Shown: piece by piece, positions 27,429 to 37,000 of the stretch | Layout: each line of letters starts with the position of its first letter | How positions within the stretch are numbered: the first letter of the stretch is position 1 | NCBI RefSeq assembly: GCF_002104455.1 | Contig: NZ_NBOC01000004.1 | Location: 1 to 64,000, forward strand | Source of the DNA: Colwellia chukchiensis | GTDB taxonomy: Bacteria; Pseudomonadota; Gammaproteobacteria; Enterobacterales; Alteromonadaceae | Reading direction: 5' to 3' | DNA: 64,000 nt | The notes under the pieces: model-generated | What the model saw: the letters and a program-made list of their open reading frames with translations, nothing else | Told to the model about the DNA's origin: nothing | Databases searched by the model: none | Position numbers and translations under genes: made by a program

Positions 27429-28694
27429 ATGAGTAAGGTCAGTGTGGCCCGAGAAAAAGCGTGCGCTAAATATCTGGCACATTATGCAGAGCCAGAAGTG
27501 CAGGCATTAGCAAGCTTTCCAAGCACTTTATATTATCAGCACGCGGTGGTGATCCCTGCATTTCAAGAAACTGGCGACTTTATTGACCGCTTTGTTCATT
27601 CTGTACTGGCCCAACAAGCCTGCTTATTGATTGTGATCATCAATCAGCCTGATAGTGGGTTATCTTTGCAACAGCAACAAGCGCAAGTTGATTTAAGTGC
27701 TTACATCAAACAGCAAGGTGAAACACGTTGGCAACACAACAACCTTTACCTGGTAGAGTTAAACAGTGTTGAACAGCAATCAAATTCCGCCATCTTGCTG
27801 GTTGATAGATACAATGTGCCAATTCCCGTCGAACAAGGCGTCGGCTTGGCTCGAAAAATTGGCGCAGATTTAGCACTTAAGCTATATCATCAAGGGCAGA
27901 TCAGCTCTTCGTGGTTGCACTCCACCGACGCTGATGCACACCTACCAGACAATTATTTGAGCGCTTATGGTCAAGCCAACCCCCTGCTTGATAAGGCGGT
28001 AGTAACTTGCTGCAACTTTTATCATTACAGTCGTCACCTTGCAATTCATGATGCCAATATGCGCTACGAAAACGCCTTACGTTATTATGTGGCGGGCTTA
28101 CAATACGCGCAATCACCATCCGCGTACTTTACTATCGGCAGTACCTTATCTTTTGATGTTTTCGCCTATAGCCAAGCGCGCGGTTTTCCAAAGCGCAGCG
28201 CTGGCGAAGACTTTTATTTACTTAATAAACTTGCCAAGTTGGGTGAGGTTGCTTTTTTGTCTGATGTGTTGATCAAGCTTGATGCTCGGCCGTCGCAACG
28301 GGTACCTTTTGGTACTGGGCCTGCGGTGCAAAATATTATGCATTTAGCGCAAACTGGGGCTGATTATTACTATTATCATCCCCAGGTTTTTACTGCTTTG
28401 CGCACCTGCTTACAGGCATTTGAACATTTATGGCAACAACGGCATCAGCCTGAGTTATGGTTGAGCGAATTACCTGACTATATTCAACAGGCGTTAAGCG
28501 CAGTTGGTTTAATGGCTTTTATCAATAAGCAAAAAAATGCTAAACAGCAGCAGTTTAATAAACAGTTAGTAGTGTGGTTTGATAGCTTTAAAACCTTGAA
28601 GTTTATTCATGCCGTACGAGATTTAGGCTTAGCCAATATTCCCTTAGAGCAAGCGATAGCAACAGCCCCCTTTTCCATTGACCACTTAAGGTAA
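27429..28694 (+). CDS. Glycosyltransferase family 2-like protein
   Basis: This 421-residue protein shows GT-A nucleotide-sugar features: HAVVIPAFQETGDFIDRFVHSVL near residue 40, a D-x-D-like SSWLHSTDADAHLPDNYL at about residue 160, and the acceptor-side motif RSAGEDFYLLNKLAKLGEV (ED) near 260. The C-terminal 130 residues are helical with no recognised domain. No signal peptide or membrane helix is evident, so it is probably cytoplasmic. Acceptor and sugar are unknown. AGGAAAG precedes the ATG and it sits just downstream of miaE. Confidence 0.7.
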   Translation: MSKVSVAREKACAKYLAHYAEPEVQALASFPSTLYYQHAVVIPAFQETGDFIDRFVHSVLAQQACLLIVIINQPDSGLSLQQQQAQVDLSAYIKQQGETRWQHNNLYLVELNSVEQQSNSAILLVDRYNVPIPVEQGVGLARKIGADLALKLYHQGQISSSWLHSTDADAHLPDNYLSAYGQANPLLDKAVVTCCNFYHYSRHLAIHDANMRYENALRYYVAGLQYAQSPSAYFTIGSTLSFDVFAYSQARGFPKRSAGEDFYLLNKLAKLGEVAFLSDVLIKLDARPSQRVPFGTGPAVQNIMHLAQTGADYYYYHPQVFTALRTCLQAFEHLWQQRHQPELWLSELPDYIQQALSAVGLMAFINKQKNAKQQQFNKQLVVWFDSFKTLKFIHAVRDLGLANIPLEQAIATAPFSIDHLR

Positions 28695-29122
28695 GTCACT
28701 CACGCTAGCGGCACTTAAATAGTTATTTTTTAAGGGCGCGGTAACAAGTGGTGCGCTTCTTAGTACTCAGTGTGCTGGCTGAAACCTTAAGTACGCTTGC
28801 CACTTATTATTTCGTTTTCGATATTTTTTATCTCGTTTTGCAACGAACTTTTGCCGCAACGAAGTGAGCAATTTAAACTGGTATTTCCCTGCTATTAGCT
28901 TATTGGTGTCGGTTTAGCAGTCTGTTTTGTTTGATTAACCGTAAACTGCTGGCGAGCCGATAACCCATAACGGCGTTTATGCGCAACTTTGCTTGCAAAA
29001 AAGTAGTGTTACCATAGACATAGAAAAGTGGAACAGTTAATAAACATCGACAAATGGCGCTTGGTCTTAGTGTCAGTCTCAGTTATATTGTGGCTACATT
29101 TATCGCTATTTAATGATTTACT
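28695..29122. other. Intergenic region upstream of the chemoreceptor gene
   Basis: These 428 bases hold no supported gene or repeat. The chemoreceptor promoter should lie in its 3' half; no site could be identified with confidence. Confidence 0.4.
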
Positions 29123-31084
29123 ATGAATATTCGCTCTAAATTAACGCTGAGTTTTGCAGCTACCGTTATATTACCTATTATTGCCATTGCGATTGTTAGT
29201 ATCTCCATGACAATCTCTAAATCTTCTACAAACTTTGTTGAGCACACGCAGAATGAACTCAGCCAAGTTGATAAAGGCTTTCAGCTATTTTTCCAACAAA
29301 TTAAAGCTAATGTAAAATTTTTAGCTGCGAACAAATTAACCACGCAACTTCCTGATAATACACATACTTATTTTGACGCAGAGCATATGATGGCGCCAAA
29401 AAATGACTCGAGCGAAGAATTGGCTTTATATAAGCTTTATGAAAATTTTGGTCAGTCGCATCCCGATTTACTTTATGTCTACACGGGCACTAAAGATGGT
29501 GGCTTTGTGCAATATCCATTGGAAGTGCTTGGTGGTTATGACCCGAGACAAAGACCTTGGTATCAACAAGCGCTAGCTTCGCCGAACGAGCCAATTATTA
29601 CAGAAGCATATCAAGATGTTATTGGAAAACCTGTGGTCACGTCGGCGTTTGTAGTTAAAAACGCGCAAGGTAATGTTGTTGGCGTTCAAGGGCTAGACGT
29701 TACTTTGTCGACTTTGACCGATATATTGAGTAACACTAAGTTAGGTAAAAGTGGCTATTTGATCCTTATTGATGAGTCAGGAACCATTTTAGCTGACGCT
29801 AAAACGCCAGAAAACAACTTTAAAAATATTAAAGATCTGCCATCATCATTATTTTCTACCTTACAAAAAACGCCGAACCAACATCACTTTTCGACAGAGC
29901 ATTTAGGTATGGATGTCAATGTCGCTAGCTATTACTCCAATACGTTAAAGTGGCGTTTTGTCGGTGTTATTGATAGCGATGAAATTTTAGCGCCCGCTTA
30001 TAGTATGAGTCTAACCATTGCCGTTATTGCCCTAATCATGGTGACATTATTTATTACCATAGGTTTTTGGTTAGCTAATCGCATTGTTCAGCCTATTAAC
30101 CGTGTTGCTGAAGGCTTGCGTGATATTGCACAAGGTGAGGGCGACTTAACTAAGCGCTTAGCCGTTATAGGTCACGATGAAGTCAGTGAATTAGCACAAT
30201 GGTTTAATCAATTTTTAGATTCTATTCATCAGCTTGTGGTTGATATTAAAACTTGTGCATCTACTTTAAATATGGCGGCAAATCAATCAGGCCAGCAAAT
30301 TGCGGATGTTAAATCAGTTAGCCACCAACAAGAGCAATCGATAGACAATGTGAATAGTCTCATAACAACTATGACAGATATCGCACACCAAACATCCAAT
30401 GATTGTCATGAAAGTTCAACGACGATTATTAAAACACAAGAGTATGCAAAAAAAGGCACGTCGTTGATCTCAGTGACGGTTAATGAAGTGAGTTTATTAA
30501 ATGAATCGTTAAGTGAGTCATCGCAATCGATGAAGTCACTCGAGCTGGAAAGCGAAAATATTACCAAGATATTAGATGTGATCCGCAGCATAGCAGAGCA
30601 AACCAACCTATTAGCACTGAATGCGGCAATTGAAGCAGCAAGAGCAGGTGAGCAAGGACGAGGCTTTGCGGTTGTTGCCGATGAGGTGAGAACATTAGCC
30701 CAACGTTCACGCGGTGCGACTGAAGAAATTGATACCGTACTAATGAATTTGCTAGAAAAAACCCGTGTTGTTTCTCAGCAAATGGGAGTGAATGTTGAAC
30801 AATCGCAACAGACCATTGAAAAAATAGAACAAGCAAACCAGTCATTTAACGAAATCAGTTCGTTAGTGGGACAAATGAAAGAAAATATAGCGCGTATTAC
30901 GCATGCCGCAGAGCAACAGTGCAGTTCATCAGATCTGATTAATGACGATATCAGTGGCATAAATCACTCGGCCAAAGGGATAGTTACAACAGCTGATGCA
31001 TTGGCGGACGGCTCAAAAGACTTGCTCGTCTTATCAAAAGATTTAACCAACTTGGTTGGGCGATTTAATGTGAGCCAGCCGTAA
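29123..31084 (+). CDS. Methyl-accepting chemotaxis protein with dCache sensor
   Basis: This 653-residue transmembrane chemoreceptor has TM1 at about residues 9-29 and a periplasmic double-Cache-type sensor (about 35-290) with the [14 protein letters not shown] signature of ligand-binding Cache domains. TM2 is at about 297-318, then a HAMP linker ([20 protein letters not shown]) and the cytoplasmic signalling domain. The hairpin tip is [20 protein letters not shown] followed by [16 protein letters not shown], which binds CheA/CheW. A strong terminator follows. The ligand is unknown; the Cache motif DxRxRPWY suggests a small organic molecule. Confidence 0.95.
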   Translation: MNIRSKLTLSFAATVILPIIAIAIVSISMTISKSSTNFVEHTQNELSQVDKGFQLFFQQIKANVKFLAANKLTTQLPDNTHTYFDAEHMMAPKNDSSEELALYKLYENFGQSHPDLLYVYTGTKDGGFVQYPLEVLGGYDPRQRPWYQQALASPNEPIITEAYQDVIGKPVVTSAFVVKNAQGNVVGVQGLDVTLSTLTDILSNTKLGKSGYLILIDESGTILADAKTPENNFKNIKDLPSSLFSTLQKTPNQHHFSTEHLGMDVNVASYYSNTLKWRFVGVIDSDEILAPAYSMSLTIAVIALIMVTLFITIGFWLANRIVQPINRVAEGLRDIAQGEGDLTKRLAVIGHDEVSELAQWFNQFLDSIHQLVVDIKTCASTLNMAANQSGQQIADVKSVSHQQEQSIDNVNSLITTMTDIAHQTSNDCHESSTTIIKTQEYAKKGTSLISVTVNEVSLLNESLSESSQSMKSLELESENITKILDVIRSIAEQTNLLALNAAIEAARAGEQGRGFAVVADEVRTLAQRSRGATEEIDTVLMNLLEKTRVVSQQMGVNVEQSQQTIEKIEQANQSFNEISSLVGQMKENIARITHAAEQQCSSSDLINDDISGINHSAKGIVTTADALADGSKDLLVLSKDLTNLVGRFNVSQP

Positions 31085-31121
31085 CGATAGCAGTAACGAA
31101 AATAAACAATGGCTAAAAAGC

Positions 31122-31155
31122 CAGTATCAATTTTTATATTGATACTGTTTTTTTT
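31122..31155 (+). terminator. Rho-independent terminator after the chemoreceptor gene
   Basis: CAGTATCAAT (31122-31131) pairs perfectly with ATTGATACTG (31138-31147) across a six-base loop and runs into TTTTTTTT. Confidence 0.92.
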
Positions 31156-31258
31156 GTTTTTGGGGGATATACAAGGTGTTTAAGTTAAATTAAGTTAAAA
31201 AATAGCGACGTTTTTTAGCGCCGAGTAATAGCTTAGCGCCGCGATCTTAGTTTGAGTT

Positions 31259-32335
31259 TTACAAAAAGTTGCTAACGTTATTCACCACATAAAACAAACA
31301 ATCTGAGCGGGCGATATCTTTTTCGGTCGAGGCCATAAATATTTTTAAATTGCTTGCACAAAGCAATTTATTTTCATCAACTCTAAAATACTTATCAATG
31401 ACATTCACTCCTTGGTCATTTAACATTTCGAGGTTTTCTAAGCCTTTATCATCTAACCAACCTAATACCAAGCCGTCACAGCAGCCACCGTAATTAAATT
31501 GCTCAATATTATCGCGCAGGGTTACACCACTGTAGTTTTCATCATGCTTGCTAAATGATAGCTTTCGATCTGGTTTAATAGTTAAACGTAAGGGCTTATA
31601 CAGAATTTGTACGGCCTTATCTTGCGGCAGCGCACATTGACTGTCGCATTGAGCAAACTGTTTAATACCCTTGAAGGCAACATCGTGAGCTTGATCATCC
31701 ATTTTGCCACCACATTCTATGGTGACCACAGGGCATGGAAAATCGACCTCCATCAAGCCGCCAATACGAATATCAGATAACAATAAAGTGTCACAAAAAT
31801 AAGAGGTGATAGATAATACATTGGGGCTGATCAAGGTGCTAACGGCAAAGGCTGGACAATTACCCGAGGTATTATGTATATCAATAATGGCTTTCGGATT
31901 TACTTCGCGAATCGCATGGGCTATTAGCCTTGCCCGCTCAACATAGCCGTTGAGGTGTTGATTATCCTGGTACTCACTTTGACGAATACTTTGTTCATTA
32001 AAACAGCGGTTTAAATCAATGCCATCAGGCATATAACGATGATGGAAAAGGTGTTGATGCGTAGCTGCTTCCACCGAGGAAATTATAATACGAATATTGG
32101 TTTTCGGGCGAGGTAAAGTGTTTTCTGCGGTTAACCAGCGGTGAATACCAATTAAACCAGAAGGTTCGTCACCGTGTAATAAGGTAGAGATAACGCGCCA
32201 TTCATCATTATTTTCTCCATTAATATCGATTACGGTTAAACCTATTAGCGATAGCAAAAACTGTTCATAATCGGCGTGCAAGGTACGACTACAAGGGTCT
32301 ACTAAATAGTTTATTTCGCTAAAATCTATATCCAT
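31259..32335 (-). CDS. AstE/AspA-family zinc metallohydrolase (M14-like)
   Basis: This 358-residue protein belongs to the succinylglutamate desuccinylase/aspartoacylase family of M14-fold zinc hydrolases. Zinc ligands are in STLLHGDEPSGLIGIHR (H-x-x-E) and the later His in KAIIDIHNTSGNCPAF; GIDLNRCF carries the conserved Arg/Asn. It would hydrolyse an amide of an acylated amino acid or similar compound. It is not in an arginine-catabolism operon, so I do not call it astE. It stands alone, convergent with the chemoreceptor terminator and divergent from the MoxR operon. Confidence 0.8.
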   Translation of the reverse strand: MDIDFSEINYLVDPCSRTLHADYEQFLLSLIGLTVIDINGENNDEWRVISTLLHGDEPSGLIGIHRWLTAENTLPRPKTNIRIIISSVEAATHQHLFHHRYMPDGIDLNRCFNEQSIRQSEYQDNQHLNGYVERARLIAHAIREVNPKAIIDIHNTSGNCPAFAVSTLISPNVLSITSYFCDTLLLSDIRIGGLMEVDFPCPVVTIECGGKMDDQAHDVAFKGIKQFAQCDSQCALPQDKAVQILYKPLRLTIKPDRKLSFSKHDENYSGVTLRDNIEQFNYGGCCDGLVLGWLDDKGLENLEMLNDQGVNVIDKYFRVDENKLLCASNLKIFMASTEKDIARSDCLFYVVNNVSNFL

Positions 32336-32715
32336 AACTTACCCCAAAGTGCGCCAGACCGGCGCGTGTGTCAAAACTAGAATGAAACATGACAAAAGAT
32401 TGCCTAGAAAACGTCTTAATTTATTATATTTTCTAAGCATGACATAAAGCCGAGTAATGGGTTGTTGACTGAGGTCAAATAAGCTGCGGATTTGTGTTGA
32501 GAAAGTGATACATTTAGCAGCTTTTTATTTTAGTGGTTGTTTTTTACCATGACAATGGCGAGTTATCGGAAGCTACGTTGTTGCCCGTGACAGCCAGTTT
32601 GTTGTTCACGCATTTGTCGTTGTCATGTTATAGACGATATCAATCATCGTTATTTAGCTTGGTATTAGTAAGATAATTACTTATGCTGAGTACTCACAAA
32701 AGGAGGTAACATCGT
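32336..32715. other. Divergent intergenic region with a TTGAC-N4-GTCAA dyad
   Basis: This 380-base region lies between the AstE-like gene and moxR. A perfect dyad TTGACTGAGGTCAA is at 32465-32478, similar to but not the same as an FNR/DNR box. A strong ribosome binding site (AAAGGAGGT) precedes the moxR start. No gene is supported. Confidence 0.45.
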
Positions 32716-33645
32716 ATGCAAACTGTGGTTGCAAATATTTTAGCGCAAATAGAGACAGTGGTGATTGGCAAACCACATCAAATAAAATTGGCGCTGGCTT
32801 GTTTATTAGCTAAAGGCCACATTTTAATTGAAGACTTACCGGGGATGGGAAAAACCACCTTAGCTAACACCTTGGCAGCGACCTTAGGCTTGTCTTATCA
32901 ACGTATTCAATTTACCTCAGATTTAATGCCGTCAGATGTTATCGGTATTGCCATTTATGAAGAACAAAGCAAATCGTTTCAATTGCATCCTGGGGCAATA
33001 TTTAATCAAGTTGTATTAGCAGATGAAGTCAATCGCGCGAGCCCAAAAACACAAAGTGCATTATTAGAGGCGATGGAAGAAGGGCGAGTGAGCGTCGATG
33101 GTGTTACGCACTCACTGCCTGAGCCTTTTTTTGTTATTGCCACCCAGAACCCAATGTCACATGCTGGTACTTACCCTTTACCTGAGTCACAACTGGATCG
33201 GTTTATGATGCGATTGTCTTTGGGGTTTCCTAGCATCGCGGCGGAGCGAAAAATTTTACAAGCTAACAGTTCGCATCGTGATACAGTGGCCATTACGGCC
33301 TGTATAGATCTTAACCAGTTGCGTGAAATTCAACAACACATTGCCAATATCAGTGTTAGTGCTGCAATTATTGATTATGTGATTGCACTTTGTCGGCTAA
33401 GCAGAAGCCAAGACAGTCAAGCTAAGGCGTTATCACCACGAGCCGGCAAGTCATTATTAGCTGCCGCGAAAGCTTGGGCGTTTATGGAAAATAGAGACTA
33501 TGTTATCCCCGATGATGTACAAGCCGTGTTCTCGCCTGTGTGTGAGCATAGGTTGGCGCCACAGCAACACCATATTTTTGACGAAGCTAATGAGCTTTCA
33601 CAACAGATATTGTCACAAGTTAATCCAACGGATCCCTTAGCTTAA
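32716..33645 (+). CDS. MoxR-family AAA+ ATPase
   Basis: This 309-residue MoxR ATPase has Walker A DLPGMGKTTLA (residues 40-50), Walker B VVLADEVNRASPKTQSALLE and the MoxR block EEGRVSVDGVTHSLPEPFF with ATQNPMSHAGTYPLPESQLD. It likely acts as a chaperone-like remodelling ATPase for the proteins encoded next to it. The gene heads a three-gene operon with a DUF58 protein and a transglutaminase-domain membrane protein, a common bacterial arrangement. It has an unusually strong Shine-Dalgarno sequence. Confidence 0.93.
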   Translation: MQTVVANILAQIETVVIGKPHQIKLALACLLAKGHILIEDLPGMGKTTLANTLAATLGLSYQRIQFTSDLMPSDVIGIAIYEEQSKSFQLHPGAIFNQVVLADEVNRASPKTQSALLEAMEEGRVSVDGVTHSLPEPFFVIATQNPMSHAGTYPLPESQLDRFMMRLSLGFPSIAAERKILQANSSHRDTVAITACIDLNQLREIQQHIANISVSAAIIDYVIALCRLSRSQDSQAKALSPRAGKSLLAAAKAWAFMENRDYVIPDDVQAVFSPVCEHRLAPQQHHIFDEANELSQQILSQVNPTDPLA

Positions 33646-33685
33646 TGACAGTACTCATAAGCAAAAATACCGGTGAGGTGCATCG

Positions 33686-34711
33686 GTGTTAAAGCACACA
33701 CAAAAAAGTTTATGGTCTCGGCTGTTTAGGCCGATACAAGTTGTGGTTGCGCAACGCGTTCAAGCTTGGATAACACGACGTATGCCACAAGCCGCTCACC
33801 AGTCGATCAATTACAAAAATATTTTTATTATGCCGACACGCTTTGGTGCCAGCTTTTTATTTTTTACCTTGTTGCTATTTCTATTGGGCACAAATTATCA
33901 AAACAACGTGATTATTTTGCTGAGTTATTTACTGGTGAGCTTTTTTATTGTGGTATTACACCATAGTTTTTTTAATCTCAGTGGCTTGCGCTTTCGTGCC
34001 GAGCAATCCATACAGGGCTTTGTCGCTAGCCAAGTATATTTTCCATTACAGGTGAGTAGCGATAAAAAACGTTTTAATATTGGCTTTTCCTTTGTCCTTG
34101 CGGAAAAAAGTCAGTCGCCAGATGTGGTAACAATGGCGCAGTTACCGATTGGCCACACTTGCATTCAAGTGCCGTATCGGCTCGTACGGCGTGGGCAGTA
34201 CTCCTTGCCACGCGTCCTGATCGCCAGTGAATACGGCTTTGGCCTCTTTAAAACATGGACCAGTTTAGACTTTGCACAGCAGGTAACGGCTTTTCCAAAG
34301 CCTATGAGTTACTGCTGGGCAGATGCTAGCAACAAGGCGGCCAGTCAACAGACAACGAGCTCGATTGAAAGTTATCACAGTAGCGGCCAAGCCGGTCAAG
34401 ATGAGTTTTATCAACTACAAAGTTATCAAACGGGCGAGCCACTATCACGCGTGGCATGGAAGCATGTGGCGCGGGGGCAAGGTTGGTTGACAAAGCACTA
34501 CCAGCAGGCTTTATCGGCTAAGTTACACTTTGATTTTTCATCATTGCCACAGGGCAGTACTGAGCAACGTTTAAGTTGGCTAAGTTTTGCTATAAAAGAC
34601 AGCGCCGATAAGCAACTTGGTTTTTCTTTAACATTACCCAATCAAAGTTTTAGCTATGATAACGGTCGCGAACATACCCTGAAGTGCTTAACGGCATTAG
34701 CCAAGTTTTGA
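33686..34711 (+). CDS. DUF58-domain membrane protein
   Basis: This 341-residue protein has two adjacent membrane helices (TRFGASFLFFTLLLFLLG and NVIILLSYLLVSFFIVVLHH) near residues 50-95, then a beta-rich region and the DUF58 motif YQTGEPLSRVAWKHVARGQ (about 250). DUF58 proteins pair with MoxR ATPases and are thought to be their substrates or adaptors. Start GTG 33686 lacks a strong ribosome binding site. It lies 40 bases after moxR and four bases before the transglutaminase gene. Confidence 0.85.
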   Translation: MLKHTQKSLWSRLFRPIQVVVAQRVQAWITRRMPQAAHQSINYKNIFIMPTRFGASFLFFTLLLFLLGTNYQNNVIILLSYLLVSFFIVVLHHSFFNLSGLRFRAEQSIQGFVASQVYFPLQVSSDKKRFNIGFSFVLAEKSQSPDVVTMAQLPIGHTCIQVPYRLVRRGQYSLPRVLIASEYGFGLFKTWTSLDFAQQVTAFPKPMSYCWADASNKAASQQTTSSIESYHSSGQAGQDEFYQLQSYQTGEPLSRVAWKHVARGQGWLTKHYQQALSAKLHFDFSSLPQGSTEQRLSWLSFAIKDSADKQLGFSLTLPNQSFSYDNGREHTLKCLTALAKF

Positions 34712-34715
34712 GGGT

Positions 34716-36866
34716 ATGATGAGCAAACAAGCCACAACAAGTCGTAAAGGCTTATCGAGTGATAGCACAGCGTTAACTTTGCCGCGTAAATTGTTTTTTG
34801 CACTGTTGCTGTTGCAACTTTTTAACGTACTCACCTTAGTGCAGCAATTGCATCCTTTTTACCTTGTATTTGCCCTTGCTGCACTGGTGTTGCAATGGCT
34901 GGGGTATTTAAAAACGAGAAATCATAGTAAGCGCGCGCAAGCAAGCCTTCAGGCGTTAACTCAAGCCCATAGCACAAAAATATTACCCTCGTGGTTGATT
35001 TTAATTTTGGCAATTTCAGGGAGTGTTGTTATTGCGGCTGCGGGTAAATCATTAGGGTTGTTAGCAAGCATGATCCATTTGTTGTGCTTTGCTTATAGTT
35101 TGAAACTGTTTGAGATCTCCCAACGTAAAGACTTATATCAGCTGGTGGTTTTAGGGGTTTTTGTCGCCACCACGTCGTTAATTTTTATCCAGTCTATTTA
35201 TTTTTCCTTGCTGGTTTTAGCGCTAGTATTTGCAAATTTCTACCTGTTATTAAACTTTTTTAGTCCGCAACGCCGATTAGCATCTGAGCTTAAATTATTG
35301 GCTAAACTCAGTATTTACTCGCTGCCTTTTGCCATTATATTGTTTGTTGTTTTTCCTAAATTAACGCCATTTTGGCAAGTACCCAATGTTAAGTCGGCGA
35401 AAGTTGGCTTATCTGATCGCGTAAAAATTGGTGATATTGCGCAGTTGGCGTTATCGAATGAATTGGCGTTTAGGGTTAGCTTTGAAAATGAAACGCCGTC
35501 GCACGCTCAGCTTTATTGGCGCGCCATGGTTTTAGATGACTTTGACGGCGTAAGCTGGCAACAAGCTGGGCAGCGTGCGGGTCAACATCACTATAACCGT
35601 TATTATGGCGCTAACAAAGAAAATGCCAAACCATCAGCAAACGTCAGCTTGATAGGTGATGCTATTGACTATCAAGTTATTGTAGAGCCTAGCTTTCAGT
35701 CTTGGTTGTTCGCATTAGACTTTGCCACCACGCAACAGGGCAATATTGGTCAACGAGACGACTTTGCTTTGTTTTATCGTGGCATTATTAGCCAAACCAC
35801 CAGCTATCAAGTAACCAGCTTCTTAGAGGCGATACTTGCACCGAGCCTAAGCCAGCAAAGTCGCGCAACTAATTTACAGTTAGTGACCGAAAATAACCCT
35901 AGACTGCTGGCGAAAGCTAAACGCTTACGTCAGCGTTTTCAAAATGATAGCGAGCTAATTCAGCAAGTACTTACCGACTTTAATCAAGGGCGTTACTTTT
36001 ATACCTTACAACCGCCTCCTGTGGAAAATAACAGTTTAGATCAGTTTTACTTCGACACCCGCGCTGGCTTTTGTGAGCATTATGCCAGTTCGTTTACTTA
36101 TTTAATGCGCGCAGCGGGCATTCCAGCGCGCTTGGTGGTGGGCTACCTTGGTGGCGAGCTTAATCCACGTGCAAATTATTTAAGCGTTTATCAACGTAAT
36201 GCCCATGCGTGGGCAGAAGTATGGTTACCTAATCGAGGTTGGCAACGTGTCGACCCAACTGCTGCGGTTGATCCTGAGCGCGTTGAGCGAGGTTTCTCCA
36301 ATAACTTATTGCAAGAACATGCTAATTTATCTGACAGCTTTTTTTCCATGCAGGGGCTAGGGTCAATGTGGTGGTATCAACAAGTACGCAGTCAAATTGA
36401 TGCACTGGATTATCAATGGACCCGTTGGGTAATTGGCTATACTGGTCAACAGCAGCTTCAGCTTTGGGCTAAGCTGCGAGCAGTATTTACACAACGCCAA
36501 AGCTTGGGGTATGGTTTATTTTTTCTATTAACCTGCGCTTTGCTGCTTGTATATTTTAACCTAATGCAAGATAAACGCCATCATCAAGATAAAATTATAG
36601 TCATTTATTTAAAGACTTTAGCGCTATTAGCCAAATATAGCCTGGCAAAAGAAACGGCCATGACCGCACAACAATTTGCGCAAAAAGTTAACCGACAGCG
36701 ACCTGAGTTATCGGCGTCATTTCAGGCAATAACTGATAGCTTTGCCGCTGTGTCATATCAAGGTCTAACAAACCAACAATATGCACAACACCTCAAAGCC
36801 GCTAATCGTCATTATTGGCGCTTGCGATGGCGATTGGGGCTCACTCGCTTAGGAATAAAAAACTGA
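34716..36866 (+). CDS. TgpA-like transglutaminase-domain membrane protein (DUF3488/DUF4129)
   Basis: This 716-residue protein has an N-terminal block of about six membrane helices (DUF3488-type), a periplasmic transglutaminase core and a final membrane helix (about 600-620) followed by a DUF4129-like tail. The catalytic triad is visible: Cys453 in TRAGFCEHYASSF, His497 in RNAHAWAEVWLP and Asp513 in RVDPTAA. It resembles the Pseudomonas aeruginosa inner-membrane transglutaminase TgpA. The substrate is unknown; envelope protein modification is inferred. It ends the moxR-DUF58-tgpA operon. Confidence 0.88.
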   Translation: MMSKQATTSRKGLSSDSTALTLPRKLFFALLLLQLFNVLTLVQQLHPFYLVFALAALVLQWLGYLKTRNHSKRAQASLQALTQAHSTKILPSWLILILAISGSVVIAAAGKSLGLLASMIHLLCFAYSLKLFEISQRKDLYQLVVLGVFVATTSLIFIQSIYFSLLVLALVFANFYLLLNFFSPQRRLASELKLLAKLSIYSLPFAIILFVVFPKLTPFWQVPNVKSAKVGLSDRVKIGDIAQLALSNELAFRVSFENETPSHAQLYWRAMVLDDFDGVSWQQAGQRAGQHHYNRYYGANKENAKPSANVSLIGDAIDYQVIVEPSFQSWLFALDFATTQQGNIGQRDDFALFYRGIISQTTSYQVTSFLEAILAPSLSQQSRATNLQLVTENNPRLLAKAKRLRQRFQNDSELIQQVLTDFNQGRYFYTLQPPPVENNSLDQFYFDTRAGFCEHYASSFTYLMRAAGIPARLVVGYLGGELNPRANYLSVYQRNAHAWAEVWLPNRGWQRVDPTAAVDPERVERGFSNNLLQEHANLSDSFFSMQGLGSMWWYQQVRSQIDALDYQWTRWVIGYTGQQQLQLWAKLRAVFTQRQSLGYGLFFLLTCALLLVYFNLMQDKRHHQDKIIVIYLKTLALLAKYSLAKETAMTAQQFAQKVNRQRPELSASFQAITDSFAAVSYQGLTNQQYAQHLKAANRHYWRLRWRLGLTRLGIKN

Positions 36867-37000
36867 GGCTAGCATCATGGCTTTTAAGTAAGCGCTAGCA
36901 ATACGTCGCGACTTAGGCGCGCTTGCATTTTACAATAAACCTCTGTGATGCTAGGTTTTAAGCGTGCGTAATACTTTTTCACTATGATTAAGGAGGCTCG

